This document shows, one piece after another, positions 25,561 to 36,541 of a stretch of DNA of 64,000 nucleotides (the first letter of the stretch is position 1; each line of letters starts with the position of its first letter). The DNA comes from Paramecium sonneborni (taxonomy: Eukaryota; Ciliophora; Oligohymenophorea; Peniculida; Parameciidae): contig CAJJDN010000066.1 of NCBI GenBank assembly GCA_905182985.1, positions 277,076 through 341,075 on the forward strand, written 5' to 3'. A model generated the notes under the pieces. It made no database searches. It was not told the origin of the DNA and was given only the letters and a program-made list of their open reading frames with translations. A program made the translations under genes and the position numbers.

Positions 25561-27207
25561 TCAACATTTCACTTATTTCTCCAGTAGACTACAAATTCGT
25601 TAACCTATTTGAATTAGATAAAAATTACCATGTAAAGTGGATTTCAGAACTTAATACTCTTACTAATTTTTAATTAAAAAGTTTAAAATAGATTACTACA
25701 TTTATTAATCGATCAAGATCAAAAATTTCTTGATCACATAATTTGCATATTGATGATTTGCCAATTATACAAAATTCGAAGCTACATAAGAGAATTATTG
25801 TTGGGTTTGATTTCTAAATAACAACCAATTCAACACAGTTATTAATTCTGATTTACTCAAAGCCTCTAAGGCTCTTTCAACAGTATTACTAAATTAAGAT
25901 TAAATTAGCTCACCTTGCATACTTATTGATACTTAATTAATAAAACTGTTAGATTACAAGTTAGATTAGTCTAGTTTTCTCTGGAGAGGGAATCCAAAAC
26001 TATAATATATGTTAAAGAATATAGTTTCCAAATTCAGTTTAACTCAAGACTGAATAATTAGCGATAGATTATTTGACTAGGTTGGCTATTAAATTGGGAG
26101 TATATTATTAGATAATTTTATGAATGATTTTACATCCATAGATTTATTAAGCCATATAATGAAACTAGAATAATTCAATAAAATACAGATTCTTCAACTA
26201 TAGGTATTATGAATTCCATTTTAGGTTTATCATAGGATTCAAGCATCTTAAATATGACATAATTGCCATTAGAATCGTAAATTAAAGATCTCATATTCTA
26301 AACCAATTAAGAAAGTATAGAATTTTGGACATCCTCTTTTCCTTACGAATATTCAATTAATTTTTGCATTACTCTACATCCAAAAGGATTCTTAGATAAA
26401 TCATAAAAATGAGTTTTTAATTTGTTGAACATTCTAGTCTTAAGTTTAAGATCTCCACAACTATCAAAAATCTTTTGAACAACATAATTTCCAAAGACAT
26501 CTTTTTCAATTTGTGGACTAATTCTTTCTAATTTTTAAACAATTAATAATTATTATTCTGGTGTTCCTGATTCAATAAGCTTCTGTAATTTTCGAGAAAT
26601 AATCTAATTTCCCCATAATGAATCCTATTGATAATTAAATTTGTTAATTACTATCAAACTTGAGATATAGATATCTGTCTCAATATCAGGTTCAAAGTAC
26701 ATTAAAGGACTAGCTTCATTAGAGTGATAAACTCCCATTCCTATAACATTATCGCTTTGAAGATCTTTGAAATATTATTCTTCATTGATTGAAATAACTC
26801 TCTAAGATAGAACTTATTTATTTATTTCCTATATGGGTGATTCCTGCAACCAAAGTTCTTTGATATATTTAAACTTTTGATCATTTAAAGATTGATTAGA
26901 ATGTGGAGAAGATTAACCTTCATTTGTTTTATTTTTATTATTTCTTCTGATAAGGTCTTTTTATAAACTTAAACTCTAGTGTTTCTTAAACTTTTCTTCC
27001 TAATCTACTTCGTCAATAAAGTCAAGAATGCCACTATGTTAGTTAGTGAGTGGATCTAATTTAGGAGAAGTGTCTAATGTTAACTACTCGAATTCGGATT
27101 GAAGAGAAATTGTGATTGGAGAATTAATTTCTTCTTATCTTCTTTAAGATACAATCTTACTTTTATTTAGTAGAGCTGCAGGATTGAATTGCTTATTAAT
27201 AATTCAT
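25561..27207 (-). CDS. Pumilio (PUF) family RNA-binding protein
   Basis: ATG 27207 with a 19 nt intron (27142-27160) leads into a disordered N-terminal half. The C-terminal half carries PUF repeats: EKDVFGNYVVQKIFDSC, KNPFGCRVMQKLIEYS, DSNGNYVIFKMLESYD, MAQQIYGCKIIHKI, TEFGNYILQHILQF, SINKYASNTVERALE and ANHQYANYVIKKFL. Introns at repeat junctions (for example gtgagc...tttag near 25900) are needed. The end is TGA 25561-25563. PUF proteins bind 3' UTR motifs through residues at positions 12, 13 and 16 of each repeat and usually repress or localise mRNAs. At least seven repeats are seen and eight are expected. Confidence 0.92.
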
Positions 27208-27255
27208 ATGAAAATATATTTAAATATTATGCCTATTATATATATATATTCATAA

Positions 27256-28043
27256 TCACTATTTAGCTCCTTTAGCTTGACCCTAAATCTTTAATACAAT
27301 ATTTCTACTTTTGTGCAAATATAGATATAATGAACATTCGGAGCATCTTTATCCTCATTCGTTATGGCAATCGATGTTGAAATTGTTGGTTTATGAACTT
27401 ATTTAACTACGACATTCCTGCATAAATTATATCAATTTTCTATACCAATCATATTCAGGTTTCTCCAAATATTAAAGTCTATGCTCAGGCAAACCATATG
27501 AAATAATAAAAAATATTCCTTTTGGTCCTAAGACTCTGTGAACCTCTTGAATCACCTTCTAAGCATTAGAAGAAGATGACTCTCCACACTTCAAATCTAT
27601 AACACATATACCAAAATAGCATCCAAAGTTCCTTTATCTATTGCTCCATCAAATGCTCCTTCTTCAAAATCCATTGCCCTTGCATCCATATGTAAATCTA
27701 TTTTAATTTACTGTCTTACATTTGAAATTTGGACCCTTATCTTTATACTTCTCCTACATTGCCTTTGTAACTACATGTGATATATCAATATTTGTAATAT
27801 TCTAATAACCTTCATCAAACATCTCTTCACTCAATCCTTTTACATTCCATATTATCATTACTTGAATTGCCTGCTCCAACATTTACAAGCTTACTCTCAG
27901 GAGTAAAACACCCTTATACTAGATCTTTTACACCTGCAAATCTTTAATACCAATCAAATGGCTCAGGATCCCTAACTTGATATTCATTGACCTTACCTTG
28001 TATATCTTTCTTCCCAGTATTCTGCTTTACCATATTGAGACAT
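27256..28043 (-). CDS. METTL13/EEF1AKMT4-type methyltransferase
   Basis: ATG 28043 starts MSQYGKAEYWEERY. Then come EPFDWYQRFAGVKDLV and the SAM motif KLVNVGAGNS, joined by a 25 nt intron to RLSEEMFDEGYQNITNIDIS, with KAMQEKYKDKGPNFKC after it. This follows the METTL13/EEF1A lysine methyltransferase N-terminal domain (GCGNS-LSE-LYD-GY-NI-NIDIS). Further blocks include MDFEEGAFDGA and KGTLDAI-type acidic segments at about 27600-27660. It ends KGAKQ-TGA (27256-27258). Likely substrates are eEF1A lysines, by family analogy only. It lies 48 bases from the Pumilio start, on the same strand. Confidence 0.85.
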
Positions 28044-28675
28044 TTCAAATCAAAATCAATTCGAATTTATTAATAATGTTTTCTATGTTTCAAATTTTAC
28101 AAAATATAAATTTACATTTATCAAATATCACATATCTATTCTAATTTTATTACTTTTACTCCACAGACATCTTTTATAAATATTTATTATTTTACTATAT
28201 ATTTCCCAACCTAAAATCAGACTAATTTAATTTATCCTAATTTTCCGATAAATAAATTATGGAATTTATAAAAAAGGAATCCTGAAGTACAAAATTAATT
28301 ATATTTTTATTGCCCGTAATAGCAGATATAAATTAAGCATTTTTTCCTTTTTAGGTTTATAAAACAAATGAAGAATAGAAAATCAATTAAATGAGGATCA
28401 TACTCAAGAATTTAAAAATAACTAACCATAATCTAATTGTAATTATAAATTACAAAGTAATTTAATATTTGATATTATGATAACAATTCAAATCATATTC
28501 AATAGATAAATTATTTTTATTTTTAATCATTACAATTAAATGGATAGCTTATTTAATCGCCTTTTTTATATTAAAAATAAAGTTTTTTATAACAAAAAAA
28601 CTTTAAATTTGATTTTATTTTAAAATACATTCTATTTTAATTTCAAAATACTTAGCTGTTAAAATGAATAATTTA
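28044..28675. other. Spacer without a supported gene
   Basis: Strongly A+T rich with short poly-A and poly-T runs. No open frame with a recognisable domain, no RNA gene and no repeat was seen. Confidence 0.4.
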
Positions 28676-29072
28676 TCAGAATGTTTTTATATTTATTATG
28701 TTGTAAAATTCTTCTCTTGAAATTTCTCTACCATTTTATGCTCTTTCTAATATTTCTGCCATTTCTTCATCAGTCATAATTTCATCTAATTCTCTGGCTA
28801 TCTTAATATTAAAAGTAAAAATACCCTTTTTAGATATTAGGTTCATTGCATAAGTTTTATTATCAGTCAGAAATTTATTAATTTCATCTCTTGTTTCTCT
28901 GTAAAAACTAATCAAAATTAATTTAATTACCTTCATTCTCTTACTTTTAAATTATGTTGTTTATTGTCTGGTTTTCTTAATCAAATCCTAAACTTTATAT
29001 TGATAACTTTAATTTTCTTGGATCTACTTTGCATTTTGTATCAAATAAATTGAAAGTTTCAATTAATTATTT
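28676..29072 (-). CDS. Divergent centrin/EF-hand protein, start not found
   Basis: The frame reads ETFNLFDTKCKVDPRKLKLS, then IQSLGFDQENQTINN, crosses a 37 nt intron (about 28907-28943) and a 23 nt intron (about 28810-28832), and continues IARELDEIMTDEEMAEILER with ISREEFYNII, ending KTF-TGA (28676-28678). The order matches centrin (ELKVAMRALGFEP, then LARELGE-MTDEEL). Neither EF loop keeps a full set of Ca2+ ligands (DTKCKVDPRKL; NGREISREEF), so Ca2+ binding is doubtful. An in-frame TGA at 29073-29075 precedes the first exon and I find no ATG. Either the first exon lies farther upstream or the gene is damaged. Confidence 0.6.
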
Positions 29073-29404
29073 TCATCTGTTACCCAATTTTTAATCATCA
29101 GTAGCTGATTATTTTTGGTTTAAAAATGTTTTGTAATTTAAAAAAAAATTATTATTAAATGATATGTTTAACACTTTTAAGTAGATTAGAAGTGATAAAT
29201 AATCTTAATTTTTCAAAAATAAATTTAGATTATTTTAAACTTTTGAAATTTTAGAAGCTTTTTTATTAAAAAGATTTTGATAAGTATTTAATAGAGAAGC
29301 AGGTAATCATTTGTAGAATGTTAATAAAAAATTAGAAAGCATAGAAATTTAAGGAAAATATTTATAAAGTTCAATAATTCGTTTTTTTATTATAATTAAT
29401 TGTT
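29073..29404. other. Spacer upstream of the secreted pepsin gene
   Basis: A+T rich, with no domain-bearing frame. It may hold the missing first exon of the divergent centrin and the promoter region of the plus-strand pepsin gene. Confidence 0.35.
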
Positions 29405-30940
29405 ATGTTGCTTATAGCAGCTTTATTACTTTTAGGAACAGCCAAGCATTTTACAGTGGAGCTTAAAAGTCGACATACTTAAGAACATTTAATTGATATA
29501 GTAAATTTGTTGTAACATTCCCATGCTCAATTATTAGAAGAAAATGATTATCAGAAGATTGGTAAGAGTGTTGAGGGGGCACTTTAATTTGAAACAGTCA
29601 TGTTGGAGAAGAATATTTAAAAAAAGAATTTAAAACATTAGAATCATCAAAATAAAAAATAAGAACATCATCACAAGAAAAAGAAAAATACAAATATGGT
29701 TGTGAATGAATCATTAATGGATGTGATACCTTTGACATCTGAAGAGAAGGGTATATTTGAAGAATCTGGTTCTTTATCTCCAGTTGATTTACATATAGAG
29801 AAATAAATGGAACATCAAAGTTAAAAGTTATTGACAACAGATAGAAATTAAGATGGTTCATATATTGCAGATGTACCTTTGACAAATATAGCAAATACTA
29901 TGTTTATAGGTGAATTATAGGTAGGAAGTGCTTAAGGAAAGAATGCTTTCGATGTTATTTTTGATACAGGTTCAGCTTTAACATGTGTAGCTTCAGAATA
30001 ATGTAAAGATATTGGATGTTAAAAGAGTAAACGTTATAATAGAGCAGAAAGTCAATCTTTTAATGAGATTGGTAAATCAGTTGAGATAGTATTTGGTAGT
30101 GGAACTTTGAAAGGATTGATAAACAGAGAGAGAATTAGAGTAGATGGTTTAGATTTGAAAGATGCTCTGTTTATAGAAGTAACATAGTAGATTGGAGATG
30201 CATTTCATGAGGGTGAATTTGATGGTATAGTAGGATTAGGATATCCTCATATGACAGGAGTACCTACTTTATTTGATTATATGATATAATAGCATAAATT
30301 ACATTCAAATGTGTTTACATTCCATTTGAATAGAGCTACTGGTAATTCAGGATCATAATTAATATTTGGTGGTAGTGATGATTCACAAATAAAAGGAGAA
30401 TGGGTTTATCATCATGTTCATGAATAATTTTATTGGTCAATAATGGCAGAATAGATAAGAGTTGGTAATAAGGATACTGGAATATGTACACATTAACATA
30501 AATGTAAAATGGTCGTGGATACAGGAACCACTCTGTTAACAGGACCAACAAAGGATGTGAGATAATTATTATCAATGATAAGAGTTGAACCAAAATGTTA
30601 AAATTATCCAGCAATGCCAGATATCACATTTGTTATTGATGGACATGATTACATTTTATAACCTAAAGATTACATTTTGACAATAACATGTAAAATATTA
30701 ATAAAGATGATTAGAATCTGGAGTAGAGGCTCCCTATTAACATTCACCAATGGATTAGATTGTTGGTTGTGCTGGAACGATTTTCCCTTTGGATTTACCT
30801 CCAAAATAGTATAGATTTAATATTAATTATATAGAGGACCATTATGGATTTTAGGTGATGTATTTATTACAAAGTATTCTGCTAAATTTGATAGAGATAA
30901 AAATAGAGTGGGTTTAGCATTAAATAAGAATCATGAATGA
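29405..30940 (+). CDS. Secreted aspartyl protease (pepsin/cathepsin D-like)
   Basis: ATG 29405 gives a signal peptide ([15 protein letters not shown]) and a propeptide with a His/Lys-rich stretch (about residues 75-100). Two introns (30690-30714, 25 nt; 30809-30834, 26 nt) yield 494 residues. Active site 1 is [14 protein letters not shown] and active site 2 is [14 protein letters not shown], both intact. Other A1 landmarks are [39 protein letters not shown] and [20 protein letters not shown], ending KNHE-TGA (30938-30940). It should cleave proteins at acid pH in lysosomes or food vacuoles, or be secreted. It contrasts with the degenerate relative 6 kb upstream. Confidence 0.95.
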
Positions 30941-30970
30941 AATTCATAAAAACATATCGAATAATATAAA

Positions 30971-31711
30971 TCACTCATTTGTACTAAAGTATTATTAGAA
31001 TGTTTGCAATACCTCACTATTGTATATTAATCTAACATCTTCTTTATTAAGTTATTCAAATGCTTAATCTTCATAGCCTCTGTCATCATGTAAACTAAGT
31101 ATGGATTTCTTTGTTGCTAATAGAGTTTCCATCTTATCTCTTTCTGCTTATTCACCTTAATTGTATGGAGAGATCTTATGAAAGATTCTAAATATTGTAT
31201 CTATGAAAATGAGGCATTCCATCATTGAATGAAATTTAATTGATGCTTATTCACTCTGATCATCATATTTTGACATTTAACCACGAGTAGATATCATTTA
31301 TTCTAAGTATAATAAGAGTTAAGTGCATTAATCTATTCCCTAACCAAGTAAAGTAGGAGGACCAGTTCTTTTCTATTTCTCTTTTCCTAATCTAAAAAAT
31401 GTTATCATTATATCAATATTAAATTATTTTATTCGAGCTAAATATCTCTTTTTTACTGCCTTATTTTATACATAAGACTCGCTTAATGCAATCAAATATT
31501 TTATAATGAATTTCATTGTGCATACTTTTAAAACACTAGGTGGTCTCTTTTGAAATTAATCAGATAATTCAAACCAAAATTAATTTGTATACAAATCATT
31601 CTTCTTCATCTATTAAAACATACTATGTTCTTCTCCTTAATTGAATTCTGATCTATTTATATTACTATCTATATAATATTTCCATCTATATTCACACAAA
31701 CTTGGTGTCAT
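30971..31711 (-). CDS. Hypothetical protein, 246 residues, intron-free
   Basis: ATG 31711 (MTPSLCEYRWKYYIDSN) opens a single frame of 246 codons to TGA 30971-30973. Visible segments are NQFWFELSDQFQKRPPSVLK, KFIIKYLIALSESYVQNKAV, KRTGPPTLLGQGIDQ, SMMECLIFIDTIFRIFHKIS and LSLHDDRGYEDQAFEQL. It appears soluble and mostly helical. I do not recognise a family. It lies downstream of the two-domain channel on the same strand (213 bases away) and converges with the pepsin gene. Confidence 0.75.
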
Positions 31712-31924
31712 TTTATTATAAAAGAATATTTTATTCATCTAATTTGCTATCTATTGAAAATCATTTTAAAAATGTTTTTGCAATTTCAATAATAAATCAT
31801 CCTCTTATGAATTCCATTTCACTTTATCCAATTATTACAATTCAATATCCATTAAAAACAAATATTAAGTATCACATTCTTAATTTTTTTAATTAATATA
31901 TTTAAAATCATTTTAATATTTATA

Positions 31925-33867
31925 TCAATCACCTTAAAATTATATGAAATTTTTAGATGTTATTTCATATTTCACACCATCAATTATCACATAAAGTGAT
32001 TATGTATTTTTTGAAGAATTGAATTCATCCAAGATTTATTTTAATTAATTATGTTAATTCTATTCCTATTCTTTGAACTATAAATTTTTTAAAAATAAAA
32101 CTTACTTATTAAATATGTTCACTTAATTATCGTACCTATAATTCATTAACTCTTTATCTTAAAATATGATCTTTCTCAAATAACTCCTATGTTTTTGGTT
32201 AAGTCATAGTTGCCATTACTCCTACTAACATATTCATTAAAAAGAATCCAACAAAAATTGTCAAAAATAAAAAGTAAAACACATATATAGCTTGATGTCG
32301 AATAACTATTCTAGCTACATCTCCCCAACTATCAAATGTCACTACTTACAACATAAATAAATATGTCTATGTTAGAGAATTAAATAATGGATAACCAACA
32401 TCTATTTTTATAAATTAATGTCCAATCAATGCCATTGTGAAAAGTAAACCACCTACAAAAATTATTATATGACTAACTCCTGGTAATACTTCAACAAATT
32501 TAAATAGTAACTTCTGTACATAGAGAATAGCAAGTACTATAAAAACTCGCAACATTGGCCCAAATCTAATGTTCTAATTAATAAATAATGAGATTATATC
32601 CACTATTGTTGCAGTTGGACCTGCAATCAATAAAATTATTACTACATACAATCTAACTGAATATTCTTCGTTTCTTATTTAGGTTTCATCATAAATTTTC
32701 TCTTCAAATGAATTTCTCTATTCTATTATAAAAGATCTGAATTAACTAATCTTTTGATAACATAAAAGGCAAAAATATAACCCAAAAATAAATTCTATCA
32801 CTATTTATGCATAATCAATGTAAAATAAATCACTAAATAATTCCACCATAGAAAATAATATTTATAATGAGATGTAAATGTAAATTAATACTTCTGATTC
32901 ATTTAATCCCCATGATTTACGATTTAATTGATAAGGAGTTTAATCCATATCCAATAATTTTAAAGCATCTCTTATTTCTATTGAATGTCTGTACTCTAAA
33001 TTCAATTCTTAATTTAGTACATCATCATGTTGGAAATCATACTCAAAGTTTCTTCTTAATGTAGGATTCGAGTAATAACTCACAAAAGCTCCCAATAACA
33101 AATTGATAAAATAAAAAAACATGAATAAAATGAAAAATAGGAAAAATATACTCCAAGCTTATCCATAATATTTTGAAACTGATTGATTAACTTATAAATT
33201 CCAACTATCCAATGTTAACACCTAAAACATAGATAACATTGACTTAAAAATATTTCTAAAAAACTTAGGGCTAACTTCTTAAAAAATCGTGTATGCAATA
33301 TAACTATACACATAATAAGTAAGAAGTAATGCAAAATTAATGTATCTAGATACATATAAAATGTAAAAAACATCTTTAATTAATAATCTAAAAATTAATT
33401 ATAGATTCACCTTATTTTTTCTAAACAAAATATACGCAAAAGTAACATAATATCAGAAATAGTTATTGCAACTTCGACATTTACGATTGAAAAGTAAATA
33501 TTTAAAATTAAACTTAAAGGTCCACTTATTATATCAATAATCATAAAACTCACACCTAATTAAATATTTTTATACCATAGTAATGTCTGTTTAAATATAA
33601 TTTGTTAATAAATTTATATTTAATTAGAAAATCAGTTGTTATGACAAAGCTAAGAATGAAATTAATGATTCTAAATCTCATATCGACTTCATCTTATTTT
33701 CCACAAAAAAAAATGAAATTTACAAAAATCATGAGTCCTATGAAAGAAGAAATAATTTCGCTTGTTTGCAAATAGAACCTTCTGACTGAGAACACCCATC
33801 CATCCCCCTTTGTTAAAAAGGGAGGAAATAAATTGATATCCTTCTTAGCGAAAAGTTTAAAAGGCAT
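31925..33867 (-). CDS. Two-domain (2 x 6TM) cation channel, Asp/Asp filter
   Basis: ATG 33867 starts MPFKLFAKKDINLFPPFLTK. Two sets of about six hydrophobic helices follow, with short introns. Pore loop 1 reads SMFQVLTLDSWNLQVN, then a long S6 (FINLLLGAFVSYY). Pore loop 2 reads LFMLVVTFDSWGDVAR, then FVGFFLMNMLVGVMATM. The 'T-x-D-S-W' filters resemble CatSper or single-domain Na/Ca channels more than animal two-pore channels, although the layout is that of a two-pore channel. The S4 regions have few Arg (for example FGPMLRVFIVLAILYVQKLL), so voltage sensing may be weak. The tail is polar and ends at TGA 31925-31927. Length is about 620 residues. Confidence 0.8.
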
Positions 33868-34082
33868 GAAACAATATTATTTTATTAAATATAATTAATG
33901 AGCATTGCAGTATTTCTGATTGATTATTATAAATAAAAGAAGTTGTGATAATATCATTTGTGTTAATTGTATTTTTATAAATATAATCTAAATGATTATT
34001 AGATTTAACAATGAAGAATTTGTTTTGTCAAAGGATCAAGAAGATGTAATGAAATTTTTTATAATTAAATTGTATTCGTTGA

Positions 34083-35519
34083 ATGCTCATAAATAAATTA
34101 TCTGATCATCCAAACACTTAAAGTGGATCATTTGTCCATTTGTCTCCGTAAGCTTTTGAGGCCTTATAAACTTTAGAGTAGATTAAAAAGAATAATATGC
34201 TTCAGCAAAATTCCTAAATCGTTAGAAGAGTTTCATCACCTTTTATTTAATAGGTCTAAAATAATTGTTAACGTTCATCCAGTTAATTGTAAGCTTCCCC
34301 AATCCAACAGAGAAAAGAATTTTAAACAAATTCTTCATTATCTTTCATTAAAGGAGCTTTATAATCAAATCGCACTAATAAATAGGAAACTGAAGGAAGT
34401 CATAAACCTAGTTCTTAAACTGAAAGGTAGATTAGTTAATAATAAACTTTGGGAAAATCAGATGAACCTACTCCATTTTTCAGAGATACTTTATCAAGTG
34501 ATCGTAATAAATGTAATCAAACTAGTTTAAGCTAATATTTAGCTAAACATCAATTTTAATAACAATTCAAATATATCAATGAAGAATTATAAGCATTTAA
34601 ATAATAAGTTGAAAATGATGTATTGATTGAAACTATTATAACAAAATTTGAATCCCCAAAAGATAATTCAAAAAATAGTCAATTGTTTGTTGATCAATCA
34701 TAAAAAGAGAATTTATCTCCTACAACTAAATTGATGATGAAAAAGAAAACAATTTTAAATCAAATCCTTTCTCTTGATAATTAAATTAAAATTATGGAAG
34801 ATGAAGAAGCTAAAATTGCACTAGATCCTTAAAAATAAAGAAAAAAGTAAAATACTAATTCATCTTATTCAAATAATCAGATTGTTGAAAGTCTTTATGA
34901 AAGAGCATAAAAAAAGCAGTCAAATTTTTAAAAACTTTTTGAAGAAAGCCAAATTAATAAAAATTAAAAAGAAATGAGTGAATGTACTTTTATACCAAAG
35001 ATTAATAAATAAAATATATCTGGAAATTTTATGGAACGCTTGGATGATTGGGTTAAAAGAAAGAATTAAAAAATAACATAGTAATAGGAATAAACCTAAG
35101 AAAGAATAATGAAAGAATGTACTTTTAGTCCTCTAAATAAAAATTTATCTAAAACTAATCTTAGTCATACTGCAGTTTATTAACGGAATTTAGAATGGTA
35201 GAATAGATTAAATATAAAGAAATAAAAATTAAAAGCTTAAAATTCACTTATTTAAATGAGTGCCAAAAAGGAGTAGAGCACTCCAAAAAAAATATATAAG
35301 AGATCTAGTTCATCATAGTATTAAATTGATATTGCTAAGATTTTATAGTCAACGAACTCATAAAACACTACAAAAAGATTAAAAAATTAATCACCTTTTC
35401 ATACAGAAATATAAAATAGCAATCATAATGCTTCAAATAAAAAAATAGAGAATATAGATATGAAATATTTACAATTATGTGAAATAGCTAATAGAATTAA
35501 AGCCAAATCTAAATATTGA
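34083..35519 (+). CDS. Gln/Lys-rich protein with repeated ECTF-x-P motifs
   Basis: A single intron-free frame of 478 residues, from ATG 34083 (MLINKLSDHPNTQSGSF) to TGA 35517-35519. The N-terminal half is Ser/Gln rich and probably disordered. From about residue 250: ESLYERAQKKQSNFQKLFEE, then SECTFIPKINKQN, MERLDDWVKRKNQK, KECTFSPLNKN and AVYQRNLEWQNRLNIKKQKL. The pattern 'ECTF-x-P followed by a basic helix' recurs twice and is common in uncharacterised ciliate and apicomplexan proteins. A cytoskeletal role is plausible but not shown. The end is DMKYLQLCEIANRIKAKSKY. Confidence 0.8.
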
Positions 35520-35551
35520 TTTTTGTTAACTTATATAGATATATATTATCA

Positions 35552-36449
35552 TCAATAATTTAATGGGATCACTCTTGGTGGAGGATGTCTTACAATTTCT
35601 TACATTTCTATCTCTTTATTTTATGTTTTTAGGTTTAAATTCACTATAATCATAATCATTATGCAAACAATTAAACAGATTACTCCAAAAATAATCAAAT
35701 TTAGAGGATCATAATTATTTGATAGAATTATTTCTAATTATATAATTAATTCATATCATTACATTTATGATTAATTTGAACCAAAGGATCTTTATTATGT
35801 CTTAATTAAATTTTTATTTAATTAGTTCTGTCTTTTGTATATAAAGCTAATTGTTAATTTTAGTAACAACCACTTAAAATTTCATTTTTATCGAAAACCA
35901 AACAAATTTAACTCAAATATAAGATACAATCTTCCTAACACTCTTCTATAATATATTTTCTAAAAGGAACACTTACACAATTCTATCCACACCAATTTTC
36001 TTTGTTTGTAATTGAATTTGTGAAATTAGGCCATTAAAGTTCAAAAAATTTGTAATGAAAAATTTAATGATCTTACTATTATAGTTCAGTCTAGAATGCT
36101 TAAATATCATAAGAAAATTAATTTAATTTCTCATTAGTTTTTATAAGTTATAATTAGTAAATTGCATTTTTTGTTTTTACATACATTTAATTTTAGTAGG
36201 CTTCAAGACCACTTTAACTTAAATCTGATATTGACTTCATTATTTTCACTAATATTATGATTATGATTATACTATTTTGTTCATTTAAAGCATTAGATAA
36301 AATCATAAGAAAAGAGATTATCATAAATAAAGTTCCAAAAAAACCAAAAGTATAAAAAACTAAAGCCTTTTTTAATCCACCATCTATAATTATTAATTTA
36401 GTGTACTTTTAACAACTCCAAAGAGATCTAATTTATTAATTTATTCCAT
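35552..36449 (-). CDS. Protein with N- and C-terminal membrane helices and a Cys-containing loop
   Basis: ATG 36449 (MEQINKLDLFGVVKN), then a 23 nt intron into GGLKKALVFYTFGFFGTLF and FMIISFLMIL (helix 1). A second likely intron (24 nt) lies in the His/Ile-coding stretch near 36260, and a third (29 nt) near 35745. The middle contains ENWCGQNCVSVPF, EECQEDCILYL and LSGCYQNQQ, suggesting disulphides in a lumenal or extracellular loop. Helix 2 is LIIFGVICLIVCIMIMIIV, then a short tail ending PLNY-TGA (35552-35554). Two helices around a Cys-rich loop recall ERGIC or CDC50-type topology, but I see no diagnostic motif. Family unknown. Confidence 0.65.
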
Positions 36450-36541
36450 TATAGAATTGTTTTGATAATTAATTAATTATATTAATGTAATAGTAAAGAG
36501 AATTATGAAATATTTAATATTAATAATAATTCTTATATTAC

